From NCBI RefSeq assembly GCF_000226215.1, contig NZ_AGFF01000023.1, positions 186,001 to 250,000 of the forward strand: 64,000 nt of DNA, given 5' to 3'. Below the pieces are notes generated by a model. The model was given only the letters and a program-made list of their open reading frames with translations, was not told the DNA's origin and ran no database searches. Below are positions 45,931 through 55,489 of the stretch, in pieces. Every line of letters starts with the position of its first letter. Positions within the stretch are counted from its first letter, which is position 1. Source of the stretch: Dietzia alimentaria 72. GTDB taxonomy: Bacteria > Actinomycetota > Actinomycetes > Mycobacteriales > Mycobacteriaceae. Position numbers and translations under genes: made by a program.

Positions 45931-47433
45931 GTGACTGCAGACCAGGTGGCAAGGCACGGAACGACGGATGTGGCGCTCATCGGCGCCGGCAGCATGAGCG
46001 CGACACTAGGGGCACTGCTGCGCCGTCTCCAACCAGACTGGGACATCCAGGTCTACGAGCGTCTCGAGGGGCCCGCGCTGGAGTCCTCCGACGCGTGGAA
46101 CAACGCTGGTACCGGCCACTCGGCCCTGTGTGAGCTCAACTATTCACCAAAAACCGCTGACGGCGATGTGGACATCACCAAGGCCGTGAGCGTCAACGAA
46201 AAGTTCCAGGTCTCCCGGCAGTTCTGGTCCTATGCCGTGGAGAACACCATCCTCGGTGACCCGACCGAGTGGATCCGATCGGTTCCGCACATGAGCTTCG
46301 TGACGGGCAGGGACGGCCAGGACTACCTGCAGAAGCGGTACGACAAGCTCGCCGGGCATCCCCTCTTCCCGGGTATGGAGCACACCACCGACTTCGGCGA
46401 GCTCGAGCGGCTCGTCCCGCTCATGGCCCGTGGTCGCTCATCGGAGCAGCCATTCGCTCTGAGCCACTTCGCAGGCGGTACGGACGTCAACTTCGGTGCG
46501 TTGACCCGTCAGCTGATCAAGTACCTCACCCGCACCGGCACCGAGGTCCACTACCAGAATCAGGTGAAGGACCTCGAGCGGAACACGGACGGCACATGGC
46601 GGCTCACCGTGGCCAACCGGCACACCGGCGACGAGCGCACTATCGACGCCAAATTCGTCTTTGTGGGGGCTGGTGGCGGCGCGCTGCACCTACTGCAGAA
46701 GTCGGGTATCCCCGAGATCAAGGGCATCGGCGGTTTCCCGGTGGGTGGCCAGTGGCTGCGCTGCACCAACGACGATCTGGTCGAGCAGCACCAGGCCAAG
46801 GTCTACAGTCAGGCCTCGGTCGGTGCCCCCCCGATGTCCGTGCCGCACCTGGACACGCGAGTCATCGACGGCAAGAAGGGATTGCTGTTCGGCCCGTTCG
46901 CCGGCTGGACCCCCAAGTTCCTCAAGATGGGCAGTTTCCTCGACCTGCCCTCGAGCATCCGGGCCGGCAACCTGCTGCCCATGGCCAACATCGGTCTCAC
47001 CGAGATGGGCCTGGTCAAGTACCTCGTGACGGAACTCGCCAAGAACCATGGTGCCCGGGTCGACACCCTTCGGGATTTTGTGCCGTCAGCCGTGGACGGG
47101 GAGTGGGAGAAGGTCATCGCGGGCCAGCGCGTACAGGTGATCAAGCCCAAGCCCAACGGTAGGGGTGGCACGCTCGAGTTCGGAACGGCCGTGGTAAGCG
47201 CGGCGGACGGCTCGATCGCCGGACTCCTGGGGGCATCTCCCGGGGCCTCTACGGCTGTCGACGCCATGGTCGACGTGCTGCAGCGTTGCTTCCCCAGCCG
47301 CTTCGCGGATTGGAAGCCAGCCCTCGAGGAGATGATCCCGTCCCTCGGTCGCGATCTCGCGACTGAGCCGTCACTGTTCACCGAGCAGTTCGAACGCTCC
47401 ACGCGGACGCTCAAGCTCGATCAGAAGGTCTAG
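45931..47433 (+). CDS. mqo: malate:quinone oxidoreductase
   Basis: Peripheral membrane FAD enzyme that oxidises malate to oxaloacetate and reduces quinone (family knowledge). The 500-aa protein has [17 protein letters not shown] at the start, then [15 protein letters not shown] and [14 protein letters not shown], all typical. The GTG has GAGGG about eight bases upstream. Together with sdhCAB it supplies two quinone-reducing TCA steps in this window. A clear hairpin follows. Confidence 0.96.
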   Translation: MTADQVARHGTTDVALIGAGSMSATLGALLRRLQPDWDIQVYERLEGPALESSDAWNNAGTGHSALCELNYSPKTADGDVDITKAVSVNEKFQVSRQFWSYAVENTILGDPTEWIRSVPHMSFVTGRDGQDYLQKRYDKLAGHPLFPGMEHTTDFGELERLVPLMARGRSSEQPFALSHFAGGTDVNFGALTRQLIKYLTRTGTEVHYQNQVKDLERNTDGTWRLTVANRHTGDERTIDAKFVFVGAGGGALHLLQKSGIPEIKGIGGFPVGGQWLRCTNDDLVEQHQAKVYSQASVGAPPMSVPHLDTRVIDGKKGLLFGPFAGWTPKFLKMGSFLDLPSSIRAGNLLPMANIGLTEMGLVKYLVTELAKNHGARVDTLRDFVPSAVDGEWEKVIAGQRVQVIKPKPNGRGGTLEFGTAVVSAADGSIAGLLGASPGASTAVDAMVDVLQRCFPSRFADWKPALEEMIPSLGRDLATEPSLFTEQFERSTRTLKLDQKV

Positions 47434-47462
47434 CCCGGACGCACCACCGGTACCGTTTCTCG

Positions 47463-47492
47463 TCCCCCGATCTCCTCACCGAGGTCGGGGGA
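47463..47492 (+). terminator. terminator after mqo
   Basis: TCCCCCGATCTC (47463-47474) pairs with GAGGTCGGGGGA (47481-47492) with one G-U pair and a 6-base loop, 30 bases after the mqo stop. Confidence 0.65.
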
Positions 47493-47544
47493 TGAGCTGT
47501 ATCTCAGCACTCGGCCCCGGGCGAGCGGTGCTGCCATCGCCGGA

Positions 47545-47550
47545 TAGGAT
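47545..47550 (+). promoter_or_regulatory. -10 element, leaderless start of cysG
   Basis: TAGGAT, 6 bases before the ATG at 47557, with no ribosome site. Same hexamer as before smc. Confidence 0.55.
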
Positions 47551-47556
47551 CGGCCC

Positions 47557-48783
47557 ATGATCCGGCCCGTTAACCCTTATCCCGTCGGCCTGGACCTCGA
47601 AGGTCGCCGTGTGGTGGTGATCGGCGGAGGTTCCGTGGCCCAGCGTCGCGTCCCCGTCCTACTGGAGGCCGGAGCGGCCGTCTACCTGGTGAGCCCCGAG
47701 ATCACCCCCACCCTGCAGGGCTTGGTGGACGCCGGACGCATCTGGTGGGAGTCACGTGAATATCGCACCGGCGATCTCGAGGGTGCCTGGTACGTGGTGG
47801 CGGCCACCAAGGACTCGCTCGTCAACGCACGGGTGGCCGCCGAGGCCGAGCAACACCGCACTTTCTGTGTGCGGTCCGACGCGGTGAACTCGGGTACCGC
47901 GGTCACCCCGGCCGTCGTCCGTCGCGACGAGATGCTCGTCGCGGTACTCACCGGTGACCGCGCCCGCACCTCCGAGGCCCGCGACATCGTGGCACGCGCG
48001 CTGAGTGTGGCAGGGGCGGAGGCCCCCGAGGTAGACGAGAAGCTCCGCGGCACTGTGGCGCTCGTGGGTGGAGGGCCGGGTGCTGATGACCTCATGACGG
48101 TACGAGGCCGACGCCTCCTCTCGCGCGCAGACGTGGTCGTGGCCGACCGACTCGCCCCCCAAAGACCACTCGCCGAACTAAGGTCGGACGTGGAGATCGT
48201 GGATGCGGCCAAAATTCCTTACGGCCGAGCCATGGCGCAGGAGGCCATCAACGAGGTTTTGGTGGACCGTGCACTATCGGGCAAGTTCGTCGTGAGGCTC
48301 AAGGGCGGCGATTCGTTTCTTTATGGTCGTGGGTACGAGGAAGCGCAGGCCTGCGCTGAGGCAGGCGTGCCCTGCACCGTCGTCCCGGGCGTCTCCAGTG
48401 CGCTCTCCGTCCCCGCGCTGGCGGGGATCCCGGTCACCAACCGAGGGATGACGCACGAGGTGACCGTAGTCTCCGGACACCTGCCCCCCGGCCACCCCGG
48501 CTCACTCGTCGATTGGGACGCCCTCGCCCGGCTGCGCGGCACGATCGTCATCCTCATGGGGGTCAAGAACACCCCGGCCATAGCTGATTCCCTCCTGGCG
48601 GGGGGGCGGCCCTCCGACACGCCTGCGGCCGTGATCGTCGACGGCAGCCTCGAAGGTGAGGCGACCTACCGGTGCACCCTCGCGACCCTTGCGGAAGAAC
48701 TGCGCGTCCACGACGTGCGGCCGCCGGCGATCGTCGTGGTGGGGGAAGTCGCGGGGCTGCCCCAGGTCCTGGCCCGTTCCTGA
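47557..48783 (+). CDS. cysG: siroheme synthase: precorrin-2 dehydrogenase / uroporphyrinogen-III C-methyltransferase
   Basis: Makes siroheme precursor for sulfite and nitrite reductases (family knowledge). The 408 aa have an N-terminal NAD domain (VVVIGGGSVAQRRVPVLLEAG, residues about 18-40) and a C-terminal SUMT methyltransferase domain (LVGGGPGADDLMTVRGRRLL, VVRLKGGDSFLYGRGYEE, VVPGVSSALSVPALAGIPVTNRG). The central dimerisation/chelatase part is short compared with E. coli CysG. cobO/cobB genes that neighbour it in mycobacteria are absent. Confidence 0.93.
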   Translation: MIRPVNPYPVGLDLEGRRVVVIGGGSVAQRRVPVLLEAGAAVYLVSPEITPTLQGLVDAGRIWWESREYRTGDLEGAWYVVAATKDSLVNARVAAEAEQHRTFCVRSDAVNSGTAVTPAVVRRDEMLVAVLTGDRARTSEARDIVARALSVAGAEAPEVDEKLRGTVALVGGGPGADDLMTVRGRRLLSRADVVVADRLAPQRPLAELRSDVEIVDAAKIPYGRAMAQEAINEVLVDRALSGKFVVRLKGGDSFLYGRGYEEAQACAEAGVPCTVVPGVSSALSVPALAGIPVTNRGMTHEVTVVSGHLPPGHPGSLVDWDALARLRGTIVILMGVKNTPAIADSLLAGGRPSDTPAAVIVDGSLEGEATYRCTLATLAEELRVHDVRPPAIVVVGEVAGLPQVLARS

Positions 48784-48813
48784 GACCGCCGTCTGATCCC
48801 GTACTCCTGGTAC

Positions 48814-49754
48814 ATGATGGGGTTCGTGAGCACCCGCAAGAAGATCGGCTTCCTGTCCTTTGGCCACTGGACGGACCATCCCGACTCGGCAGTGCGGACC
48901 GCGCGGGATTCTCTGATCCAGAGCGTGGAACTGGCAGCAGCCGCCGAGCGGTTGGGTGCCGACGGCGCCTATTTCCGCGTTCACCACTTCGCCCGACAGC
49001 TGGGTACCCCGGCCCCACTTCTCGCCGCGGTGGGTGCGCGTACCTCCCGGATCGAGATCTACACAGGGGAGGTGGACATGCGCTAGGTCAACCCTTGGGA
49101 TTCGCCGAGGACATTGCCGCTGCGGACCTGCTCTCCGGTGGTCGTGTCCAACTGGGGATTTCCCGGGGATCACCGGAGCAGGCACTCGACGGATGGAGCT
49201 ACTTCGGGTTCCGGCCCGCGGTGGGGGAGACGGACGCGGACATGGCCCGGCGGCACACGGATGTCTTCCTGAGCGCGGTCGACGGCACACGAATGGCCGA
49301 ACCGAACCCTCGCCCGAGGTTCCCCAAACCACCGGGTGCCCTCCGTCAGGAGCCGTACTCCGAAGGGTTGCGTGAGCGCATCTGGTGGGGGGCCGGATCA
49401 GATGACACCGCCCGGTGGGCCGCCGAACGGGGGATGAATCTTATGGCGTCGATGCTCAAGCAGGACGAGTCCGGTCAACCTCTCCACGTCCAGCAGCGCC
49501 GACAGATCGAAGCCGTCCGTGATGCGTGGTCGTCTCGCGACCACGGTTTCGAGCCGCGGGTCGCCGTCTCACGGTCCATTGTCGCGATCACCAGCGACGT
49601 CGACCGTCGCCGTGTCCTGGGAGGCGCGTGTGGGGACCGGTTCGGGCGAATCGAGCCCGGCAGTCGCGCCGTGTTCGGGCGATCCTATGTGGCCGAACCC
49701 GACGTGATCGACTCTCTGCTCGCGTACGTCGCACCGGAACTCGGATGGCGGTGA
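48814..49754 (+). pseudogene. luciferase-like (LLM class) flavin monooxygenase, broken by a frameshift
   Basis: The first part (ATG 48814 or 48817) reads TRKKIGFLSFGHWTDHP...RIEIYTGEVDMR and hits TAG at 49084-49086. Shifting frame by one base exactly there continues with GQPLGFAEDIAAADLLSGGRVQLGISRGSPEQ, the standard LLM core, to the TGA at 49752-49754. The expected junction is DMRYGQPLGF, so one base of the Tyr codon (TA_) seems to be missing between 49085 and 49086. The restored product would have about 313 aa. The rest is well preserved, so the lesion is recent or a sequencing error. Confidence 0.88.
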
Positions 49755-49786
49755 ACGACGGCGGCAACACCTGGATGCGCCGCGGT

Positions 49787-50536
49787 TCAGGGCTCGGTGA
49801 CCATAGTCAGAACCTTCGCCGACGTGCGTTCGACGGAGTGGCCGGCTCGACGGGCCACGCGAAGTAGCGACGTCACGTCGTCCATCTCGGCCCGCGAGGT
49901 CGCCAGGGTCCGTGCCAGCAATCCCTTGTGGTGCTTGGAGAAGTGCGACACCACCTTGCGTGACCCGTCCGAATATTCGGTCACCACATCAATGGTGATC
50001 GCACCGGGGACCGGTCCCAACTGGTGGTAGCCGCCCGAACGCAGATCCACCACCAAATCGTCGGCCCAGTCAATGGTGGCCTCGGACAATGCCGGCCGCC
50101 AGGTCGCCCTCAGCGTCCCCATACCCGGCAACTGGGTGCCAGCGGATAGTCGGTAGTGGGGGATAGGGTCACCGGCGGCCAGTAGGCCGAACAACGCGGA
50201 CCCGATCCACAGACGGGCCTCTGCTCGTGACCGGGTGGCCCGTGTAAAGGATCCCTGGTCGAGCGCGTCATAGAGCACCCCTGTGTACCGGCCGAGTGCG
50301 GGAGCACAGGGCGTGCCCCACAGTTGCGCGTTCAGATCCACCTCACCCGCGAGTTTCTCGCTCAACCCGAGTGTGGACCGCGCGCTGTCGGGGTCCTCCA
50401 CACACATCGTGACCAGCGTGTCGGCGACCGACCGTCGGGTGTCGGTGAGAGTGGGAAGAGAGAGACGAGCGAGGTCGAGTGAGCTGCCGGGCCCACCGAC
50501 GGACTTGGTTTCGGAGGGGGACAGGAGGATGCGCAC
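49787..50536 (-). CDS. yaaA: peroxide stress protein YaaA (DUF328)
   Basis: YaaA in E. coli lowers free iron during peroxide stress and binds DNA (family knowledge). From GTG 50536 the protein has 249 aa, starting [11 protein letters not shown], the family signature; the C-terminal motif [11 protein letters not shown] is also characteristic. The frame remains open upstream but the extra residues overlap the proS promoter and look non-coding. It diverges from proS with 58 bases between starts, and converges with the broken LLM gene. Confidence 0.9.
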   Translation of the reverse strand: MRILLSPSETKSVGGPGSSLDLARLSLPTLTDTRRSVADTLVTMCVEDPDSARSTLGLSEKLAGEVDLNAQLWGTPCAPALGRYTGVLYDALDQGSFTRATRSRAEARLWIGSALFGLLAAGDPIPHYRLSAGTQLPGMGTLRATWRPALSEATIDWADDLVVDLRSGGYHQLGPVPGAITIDVVTEYSDGSRKVVSHFSKHHKGLLARTLATSRAEMDDVTSLLRVARRAGHSVERTSAKVLTMVTEP

Positions 50537-50580
50537 CCGGCTGAGGCTACCGTCGGGCGGATCAGTTCCAGACGGGCGGC

Positions 50581-50586
50581 TACGCT
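50581..50586 (+). promoter_or_regulatory. -10 element, leaderless start of proS
   Basis: TACGCT, 8 bases before the GTG at 50595, no ribosome site. Same hexamer as before lepB. Confidence 0.5.
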
Positions 50587-50594
50587 GGACCACC

Positions 50595-52346
50595 GTGATC
50601 ACGCGTCTGTCCCACCTTTTCCTGCGTACCCTCCGCGACGACCCGGCTGATGCCGAGGTCCTCAGCCACAAACTGCTGGTCCGCGCCGGATACGTCCGCC
50701 GGGTAGCGCCCGGCGTCTATTCATGGCTGCCTCTGGGTCTGCGTACCCTTCGCAGGATTGAGGAGGTCGTCCGCGAGGAGATGGACGCCTCCGGCGCCCA
50801 GGAGATCAGCCTCCCCGCGCTGCTCCCACGGGAGCCGTACGAGACGACCGGCCGGTGGACGGAGTACGGGCCGGCATTGTTCCGGCTCAAGGACCGTAAG
50901 GGCAACGACATGTTGCTCGGTCCGACTCACGAGGAACTGTTCACGCTGACCGTCCAGGGCGAATATTCCTCGTATAAGGACCTGCCGGTCACGCTGTATC
51001 AGATCCAGACCAAGTACCGGGACGAGGAACGCCCGCGTGCAGGAATCCTCCGTGGTCGCGAGTTCACCATGAAGGACTCGTACTCCTTCGACGTGGACGA
51101 CGCGGGGCTCGAGCGGTCTTATCAGAACCATCGCGCGGCCTACCAGCGCATCTTTGATCGCCTGGGTATCGAGTACGTGATCTGTGCCGCCACTTCGGGT
51201 GCCATGGGCGGCTCGGCATCGGAGGAGTTCCTCGCTGTCTCCGGCGCAGGCGAGGACACATTCGTCCGGTCGACCGACGGGAAGTACGCGGCGAACGTCG
51301 AGGCAGTGGTGACCCCCGCACCTCCGGCTCCCCCACTTGAAGGACTTCCGGACGCCGTAGTGCACTCCACCCCGGACGCCCCGACTATCGAGACACTCGT
51401 GTCGTGGGCGAACTCGGCGGACCTCGGACGTGAGATCACCGGCGCCGACACTTTGAAGAACGTGCTGCTCAAGGTTCGCGAGCCGGGTAAAGACTGGGAA
51501 CTGCTCGGTGTCGGGCTCCCGGGCGACCGCGCGGTCGACATGAAGCGCATCGAGGCTGCGCTCGAACCTGCCGAGGTCGCAGTTCTGGACGACGCGGACT
51601 TCAAGGCAAACCCCTTCCTCGTCAAGGGCTTTATCGGCCCGCGAGCGCTGATCGAGAACGAGGTCCGGTACCTCGTCGATCCCCGGATCGTGGAAGGGAC
51701 GGCGTGGATCACCGGAGCGGACGAACCCGACAAGCATGTGGTGGATCTGGTCTGTGGCCGCGACTTCATCCCTGACGGCACGATCGAGGCCGCTGAGGTC
51801 CGTGAAGGCGATCCGGCACCCGGTGGGCACGGCACCCTCACCCTGGCGCGCGGCATCGAAATCGGTCACATCTTCCAGTTGGGCCGTAAGTACACCGACG
51901 CGTTCGGGTTTGATGTGTTGGGCGAGAACGGGAAGCCCGCCAGGGTGACGATGGGGTCATATGGCATCGGGGTATCGCGCCTCGTCGCTGTTCTGGCTGA
52001 GCAGTTCGCCGACGACAAAGGCCTGGTATGGCCGGCAGAAGCCGCGCCCGCGGACGTGCACGTGGTGATTGCCAACAAGGACGAGGCCGCGATCAACGGG
52101 GCAGGCACGCTCGTGAAGGCCTTCGATGAGGCCCGGCTCGAGGTTCTCTTTGACGACAGAAAGGCGTCACCGGGAGTGAAGTTCAAGGACGCTGAACTGA
52201 TCGGCGTGCCTTGGGTCGTGGTGGTGGGCCGTGGATGGTCCGAGGGGACGGTCGAACTTCGAAAGCGCGCCACGGGAGAGGTGACCCAGATTGCCGTCGA
52301 GGGAGCTGCGGACGAGATCATCCGACTGATAACCTCCGCCCGCTAG
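50595..52346 (+). CDS. proS: prolyl-tRNA synthetase (bacterial type with editing insert)
   Basis: Class II aminoacyl-tRNA synthetase (family knowledge). GTG 50595 gives 583 aa beginning [22 protein letters not shown], the usual start. Motif 1 is near [17 protein letters not shown], motif 2 is [26 protein letters not shown], the editing insert INS spans about residues 225-390, and motif 3 is [13 protein letters not shown]; the anticodon domain closes the protein. It converges with the DUF4439 gene, 8 bases away. Confidence 0.97.
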   Translation: MITRLSHLFLRTLRDDPADAEVLSHKLLVRAGYVRRVAPGVYSWLPLGLRTLRRIEEVVREEMDASGAQEISLPALLPREPYETTGRWTEYGPALFRLKDRKGNDMLLGPTHEELFTLTVQGEYSSYKDLPVTLYQIQTKYRDEERPRAGILRGREFTMKDSYSFDVDDAGLERSYQNHRAAYQRIFDRLGIEYVICAATSGAMGGSASEEFLAVSGAGEDTFVRSTDGKYAANVEAVVTPAPPAPPLEGLPDAVVHSTPDAPTIETLVSWANSADLGREITGADTLKNVLLKVREPGKDWELLGVGLPGDRAVDMKRIEAALEPAEVAVLDDADFKANPFLVKGFIGPRALIENEVRYLVDPRIVEGTAWITGADEPDKHVVDLVCGRDFIPDGTIEAAEVREGDPAPGGHGTLTLARGIEIGHIFQLGRKYTDAFGFDVLGENGKPARVTMGSYGIGVSRLVAVLAEQFADDKGLVWPAEAAPADVHVVIANKDEAAINGAGTLVKAFDEARLEVLFDDRKASPGVKFKDAELIGVPWVVVVGRGWSEGTVELRKRATGEVTQIAVEGAADEIIRLITSAR

Positions 52347-52354
52347 ACCGGATT

Positions 52355-52759
52355 TCAGGCGTCCGGCGGGAACCCGGGAAGAGCTTCGAACGGCGCGCCC
52401 GGGACCAGGGTCCGCCACCGGGCGAGTTGGATCGCGGCAGCGGTCAATGCCTCCACCGCGTAGCGCCTCATTTCCGCCGTCTCGGCTGTGGCGACCTGTG
52501 CGCGCCAGGCTTCGCAGCAGTCCGACTCGATCCTGATCGCGAGCAGCACGGGTGAGGTGGGGGTGTCCGGACCGGTGAGATAGCCCACCGGGGCGGGTGG
52601 AGAGCCCGGCCACAGCTCCTCCGCGCCGTCTCGACGGGCCCGGTGTGCGGCGAGCTCACGTCGGACCGCTGCACGGATCGATCCGTCAGCCCGGGAAAGC
52701 ACGAGTCCGTATCCGTAGACGGCTGCATCCTCTGCTGCGAGTCCGACCGGAGTGGTCAC
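52355..52759 (-). CDS. DUF4439 ferritin-like domain protein
   Basis: 134 aa from GTG 52759, which overlaps the stop of the upstream lipoprotein gene (GTGA). It is an all-helical ferritin-like protein (family knowledge for DUF4439). Likely metal-site residues are E10 (GLAAEDAAVYGYG), E35 and H39 (ELAAHRARRD). It has no signal peptide. A longer open frame exists upstream but runs antisense to rimP and is non-coding. It is translationally coupled to a Tat lipoprotein and diverges, with that gene, from rimP. Confidence 0.8.
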   Translation of the reverse strand: MTTPVGLAAEDAAVYGYGLVLSRADGSIRAAVRRELAAHRARRDGAEELWPGSPPAPVGYLTGPDTPTSPVLLAIRIESDCCEAWRAQVATAETAEMRRYAVEALTAAAIQLARWRTLVPGAPFEALPGFPPDA

Positions 52760-53244
52760 GCCAGCACCACCTCGACGGCGGAGATGCACGCAGCGGCGAC
52801 TGAGGCTGTCAGTTCGGCGCGTGTGCCCTCGGCGTCGACCGCCACTTCGGTCGCCCTGGAGGCGTCGGCGCGCAACCGAGTCCGCACCTCGTCCAGCGGG
52901 GGGCAGACAGGCGGGGCCTCCTCTGCCTCGATCGCCGACGATGTCACATCGGGTGACGGCTGTTCGATCATCTCTTGAAGTCGCTCGGCGTGGACTCGCC
53001 GAACCTCCGCCAGGGTGTGCAGTATCTGGATCCGATCGCCGTGCGAGGCGTCCGCGGCGGCGAACTGGACGGCGTCTCGACGTGCTGCGTCCGCAATTTC
53101 CACGAGCGGATCGGGGCCGCCGAGAGACAAGGGCGTCGAGCAGCCCCCGACGGTAGCCGCGAGAGCGGTTGCACCCGCGGTGACCGCGATGAATTGACGG
53201 CGGGAAAGAGGGCGTGTGAGAACAATGGGGGCGGAATGGGGCAC
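52756..53244 (-). CDS. Tat-dependent lipoprotein, helical, partner of the DUF4439 protein
   Basis: 162 aa from GTG 53244. The N-terminus has a twin-arginine motif LSRRQFIAV (R15-R16), a hydrophobic stretch and a lipobox ending in Cys35 (TVGGC), so it should be exported folded through Tat and lipidated. The mature part is helical, with AEVRRVHAERLQEMI (E80, H85), similar in style to a ferritin-like helix, followed by an acidic Pro-containing stretch and a last helix. It overlaps the DUF4439 gene by four bases. The function is unknown. Confidence 0.78.
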   Translation of the reverse strand: MPHSAPIVLTRPLSRRQFIAVTAGATALAATVGGCSTPLSLGGPDPLVEIADAARRDAVQFAAADASHGDRIQILHTLAEVRRVHAERLQEMIEQPSPDVTSSAIEAEEAPPVCPPLDEVRTRLRADASRATEVAVDAEGTRAELTASVAAACISAVEVVLA

Positions 53245-53287
53245 CCCGACATCCTGCCAGGGGTCGGGGGACTCGACGACGAGGCGG

Positions 53288-53293
53288 TACAGT
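53288..53293 (+). promoter_or_regulatory. -10 element, candidate promoter of rimP-nusA
   Basis: TACAGT fits TANNNT and would give rimP a leader of about 50 bases that includes AGGAG. No clear -35. Confidence 0.4.
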
Positions 53294-53350
53294 GATCCGG
53301 CCCGTCCGCGATCCGGAACGGAACCCGTCAGACCGCATGCCAGGAGCACA

Positions 53351-53896
53351 GTGATCGTCCCCGAGGCCGACAGGGCCCACATCAGCAAGGCGGTCTCCGA
53401 CCGTGGCCTCGACCTCGAGGACCTTCGCGAGGACACACGGTCGTCCACATGGACCGTGAAGGTCGTTGTGGATGGCGACTCCGGTGTCTCGCTCGATGAT
53501 CTGGCGGAATTGTCCGCTGCGCTCGATCCACTGGCCGAATCCTGGGGCGGTCCCGAGCGGCCGGTTACCCTCGAGGTCACGAGTCGGGGGGTGGACGCAC
53601 CGCTTGAAGAGCCCCGCCACTGGCGGCGCGCGCGAGGTCGCCAGGTCGATCTGAGCTACGTCGACGGCGCGAAGGGTCCGGCTCGGGGGAGGGTCGGCGA
53701 CCTAACAGAGGACTCGGGTTCGGTCCGGCTGGTGACGAAGTCGAATCGTGGGATCGGCGTGGACTCGGTAGCGTTGGACACCGTGTCCCGCGCCGTGATC
53801 CGGATCGAGTTCCGACCGCCCCCGCAGGACGAGTTGGACCTGCTGGCGGAGTCGGACGGTTCCGGGCGTGGCGTGCGAGAAGGAGAAAACAGTTGA
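53351..53896 (+). CDS. rimP: ribosome maturation factor RimP
   Basis: Needed for 30S maturation (family knowledge). 181 aa from GTG 53351, with AGGAG just upstream; earlier in-frame starts lack a ribosome site. Conserved segments are [22 protein letters not shown] and [24 protein letters not shown]. The C-terminus is an acidic tail. The stop overlaps the TTG of nusA, starting the classic rimP-nusA-ylxR-infB-rbfA cluster. Confidence 0.93.
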   Translation: MIVPEADRAHISKAVSDRGLDLEDLREDTRSSTWTVKVVVDGDSGVSLDDLAELSAALDPLAESWGGPERPVTLEVTSRGVDAPLEEPRHWRRARGRQVDLSYVDGAKGPARGRVGDLTEDSGSVRLVTKSNRGIGVDSVALDTVSRAVIRIEFRPPPQDELDLLAESDGSGRGVREGENS

Positions 53897-54879
53897 ACAT
53901 CGACATGGCGGCGCTGAACATGCTGTCCACGGAACGCGAGATTCCGTTGGACGATCTCGTGAACACTCTCGAGAACGCTCTGCTGACCGCATACAAGCGG
54001 ACCGAAGACGCGCACCGCGTCGCGCGGATCCAGCTCGACCGTAAAGCCGGGACCGTCGCCGTTATGGCCGCCGAGGTCGACGACGAGGGCAACCGTATCG
54101 GTGAGTTCGACGCCACGCCGTCGGATTTTGGCCGGATCGCCGCGGCGACCGCCCGCCAGATCATCCTCCAGCGTCTTCGTGAAGCCGAGACCGAGCGCAT
54201 CTACGGAGACCTCGTCACTCGCGAGGGCGAAGTGGTGAGTGGTGTCATCCAATCTGACTCCCGCGCTAATGTCCGGGGGATCATCGTTGTCCACATCGGA
54301 CCGGAGACCGGTGGGACCGAGGGCACCATCGCTCCCGCAGAGCAGGTCCCCGGGGAGACATACCGGCACGGGGATCGCATCAAGTGTCACGTAGTCGGCG
54401 TTCACAAGGGGCCGCACGGTGCCTCTGTCTCGCTCTCGCGTACGCACCCGGATCTGGTTCGCGGACTCTTCGCGCTCGAGGTCCCGGAGATCGATGACGG
54501 CTCGGTTCGCATCGCTGCGATAGCGCGCGAGGCGGGCCACCGAACCAAGATCGCTGTGGAATCCACCATCTCCGGACTCAACGCCAAGGGGGCGTGCATC
54601 GGACCGAACGGTGCCCGGGTACGCGCGGTGATGGCTGAACTCAACGGCGAAAAGATCGACATCGTGGACTACGACGACGATCCGACCGTCTTCGTGGGCA
54701 ACGCACTCTCACCGGCTAAGGTGATCTCCGTCACCGTTGCAGACGAGGCGACGCGTGCCGCGAGAGTTGTGGTCCCCGATTACCAGCTCTCCCTCGCGAT
54801 CGGGAAAGAAGGGCAGAACGCCCGCCTGGCGCACCGCCTCACCCAGTGGAGAATCGACATCCACAGCGACGCGGAGTGA
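53893..54879 (+). CDS. nusA: transcription termination/antitermination factor NusA
   Basis: RNA-polymerase-binding factor for pausing, termination and rRNA antitermination (family knowledge). The 328-aa protein has the N-terminal domain, an S1 domain ([15 protein letters not shown]...), KH1 and KH2 ([38 protein letters not shown]). It lacks the acidic C-terminal repeats of E. coli, as is usual in Actinobacteria. It begins with the rare start TTG (53893), supported by AGGAGA upstream and by overlap with the rimP stop. Confidence 0.96.
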   Translation: MNIDMAALNMLSTEREIPLDDLVNTLENALLTAYKRTEDAHRVARIQLDRKAGTVAVMAAEVDDEGNRIGEFDATPSDFGRIAAATARQIILQRLREAETERIYGDLVTREGEVVSGVIQSDSRANVRGIIVVHIGPETGGTEGTIAPAEQVPGETYRHGDRIKCHVVGVHKGPHGASVSLSRTHPDLVRGLFALEVPEIDDGSVRIAAIAREAGHRTKIAVESTISGLNAKGACIGPNGARVRAVMAELNGEKIDIVDYDDDPTVFVGNALSPAKVISVTVADEATRAARVVVPDYQLSLAIGKEGQNARLAHRLTQWRIDIHSDAE

Positions 54880-54919
54880 GGGCGGGCGCCCACCCGCACC
54901 CACGCGGTCGGGCGCGCCG

Positions 54920-54949
54920 TTAGTGTCGATACCCCGTTATCTGTAGACT
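54920..54949 (+). promoter_or_regulatory. candidate promoter before ylxR/infB
   Basis: TTAGTG (54920-54925) and TAGACT (54944-54949) are 18 bases apart. A start near 54956 would give ylxR a leader of about 66 bases. The small palindrome GTCAC-A-GTGAC just downstream might be an operator. Confidence 0.4.
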
Positions 54950-55021
54950 AAGCAGTTGTCACAGTGACTTCACGTCCACCCGCTCGGTGCGGGCGAGGCG
55001 GCGAGAAACCGAGGCGGCCGC

Positions 55022-55342
55022 ATGCGGGGACGTAAGGACCAGCTCGACGGCGTTGCTGAGGTTGTAGGTCCGGTTCGGACCTGCGTCGGCTGTCGTGGTC
55101 GGGATTCAGACTCCCGGCTACTGAGGATCGTTCATGATCCGAGGTCGATGGCACTCTCGCCGGATCCCCGCCGTCGGGCAATTGGACGAGGAGCCTGGGT
55201 GCATCGCGACGAGCGGTGCATCGCGACAGCACTCGACCGCAAGGCCTTCATCAGGTCGTTGCGAGTCGTCGGGAGCGTGTCCCAGGATGCGATCTCGGAG
55301 GTACTCGAGGCACTACGCCACGAGTACGAGACCACCCGCTAG
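55022..55342 (+). CDS. YlxR family RNA-binding protein (DUF448)
   Basis: Small protein of the nusA-infB cluster, reported to bind RNA or regulate RNase P in some bacteria (family knowledge). The 106 aa include the hallmark VRTCVGCRGRD and GRGAWVHRDERCIATALDRKAF. The ATG start is plausible but has no clear ribosome site, so a slightly later start is possible. Confidence 0.82.
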   Translation: MRGRKDQLDGVAEVVGPVRTCVGCRGRDSDSRLLRIVHDPRSMALSPDPRRRAIGRGAWVHRDERCIATALDRKAFIRSLRVVGSVSQDAISEVLEALRHEYETTR

Positions 55343-55489
55343 CCGAACAGACTGGTAGGGGGAGCACATGACAAGGAACGGACCAGACACGATGAGCACA
55401 CCGTGAAGCTCCAGCGATGAACGTCCATCGAATGTAGACCGAGGTCGCGCGGCCAGCCCTGCCGTGAAGACCTCGCAGTGAGGAGAGCA

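Noticed and set aside
52760-53620. Long N-terminal extension of the DUF4439 gene
   Set aside because: The extension runs antisense to rimP and through the lipoprotein gene in another frame. The GTG overlapping the lipoprotein stop gives the normal family length.
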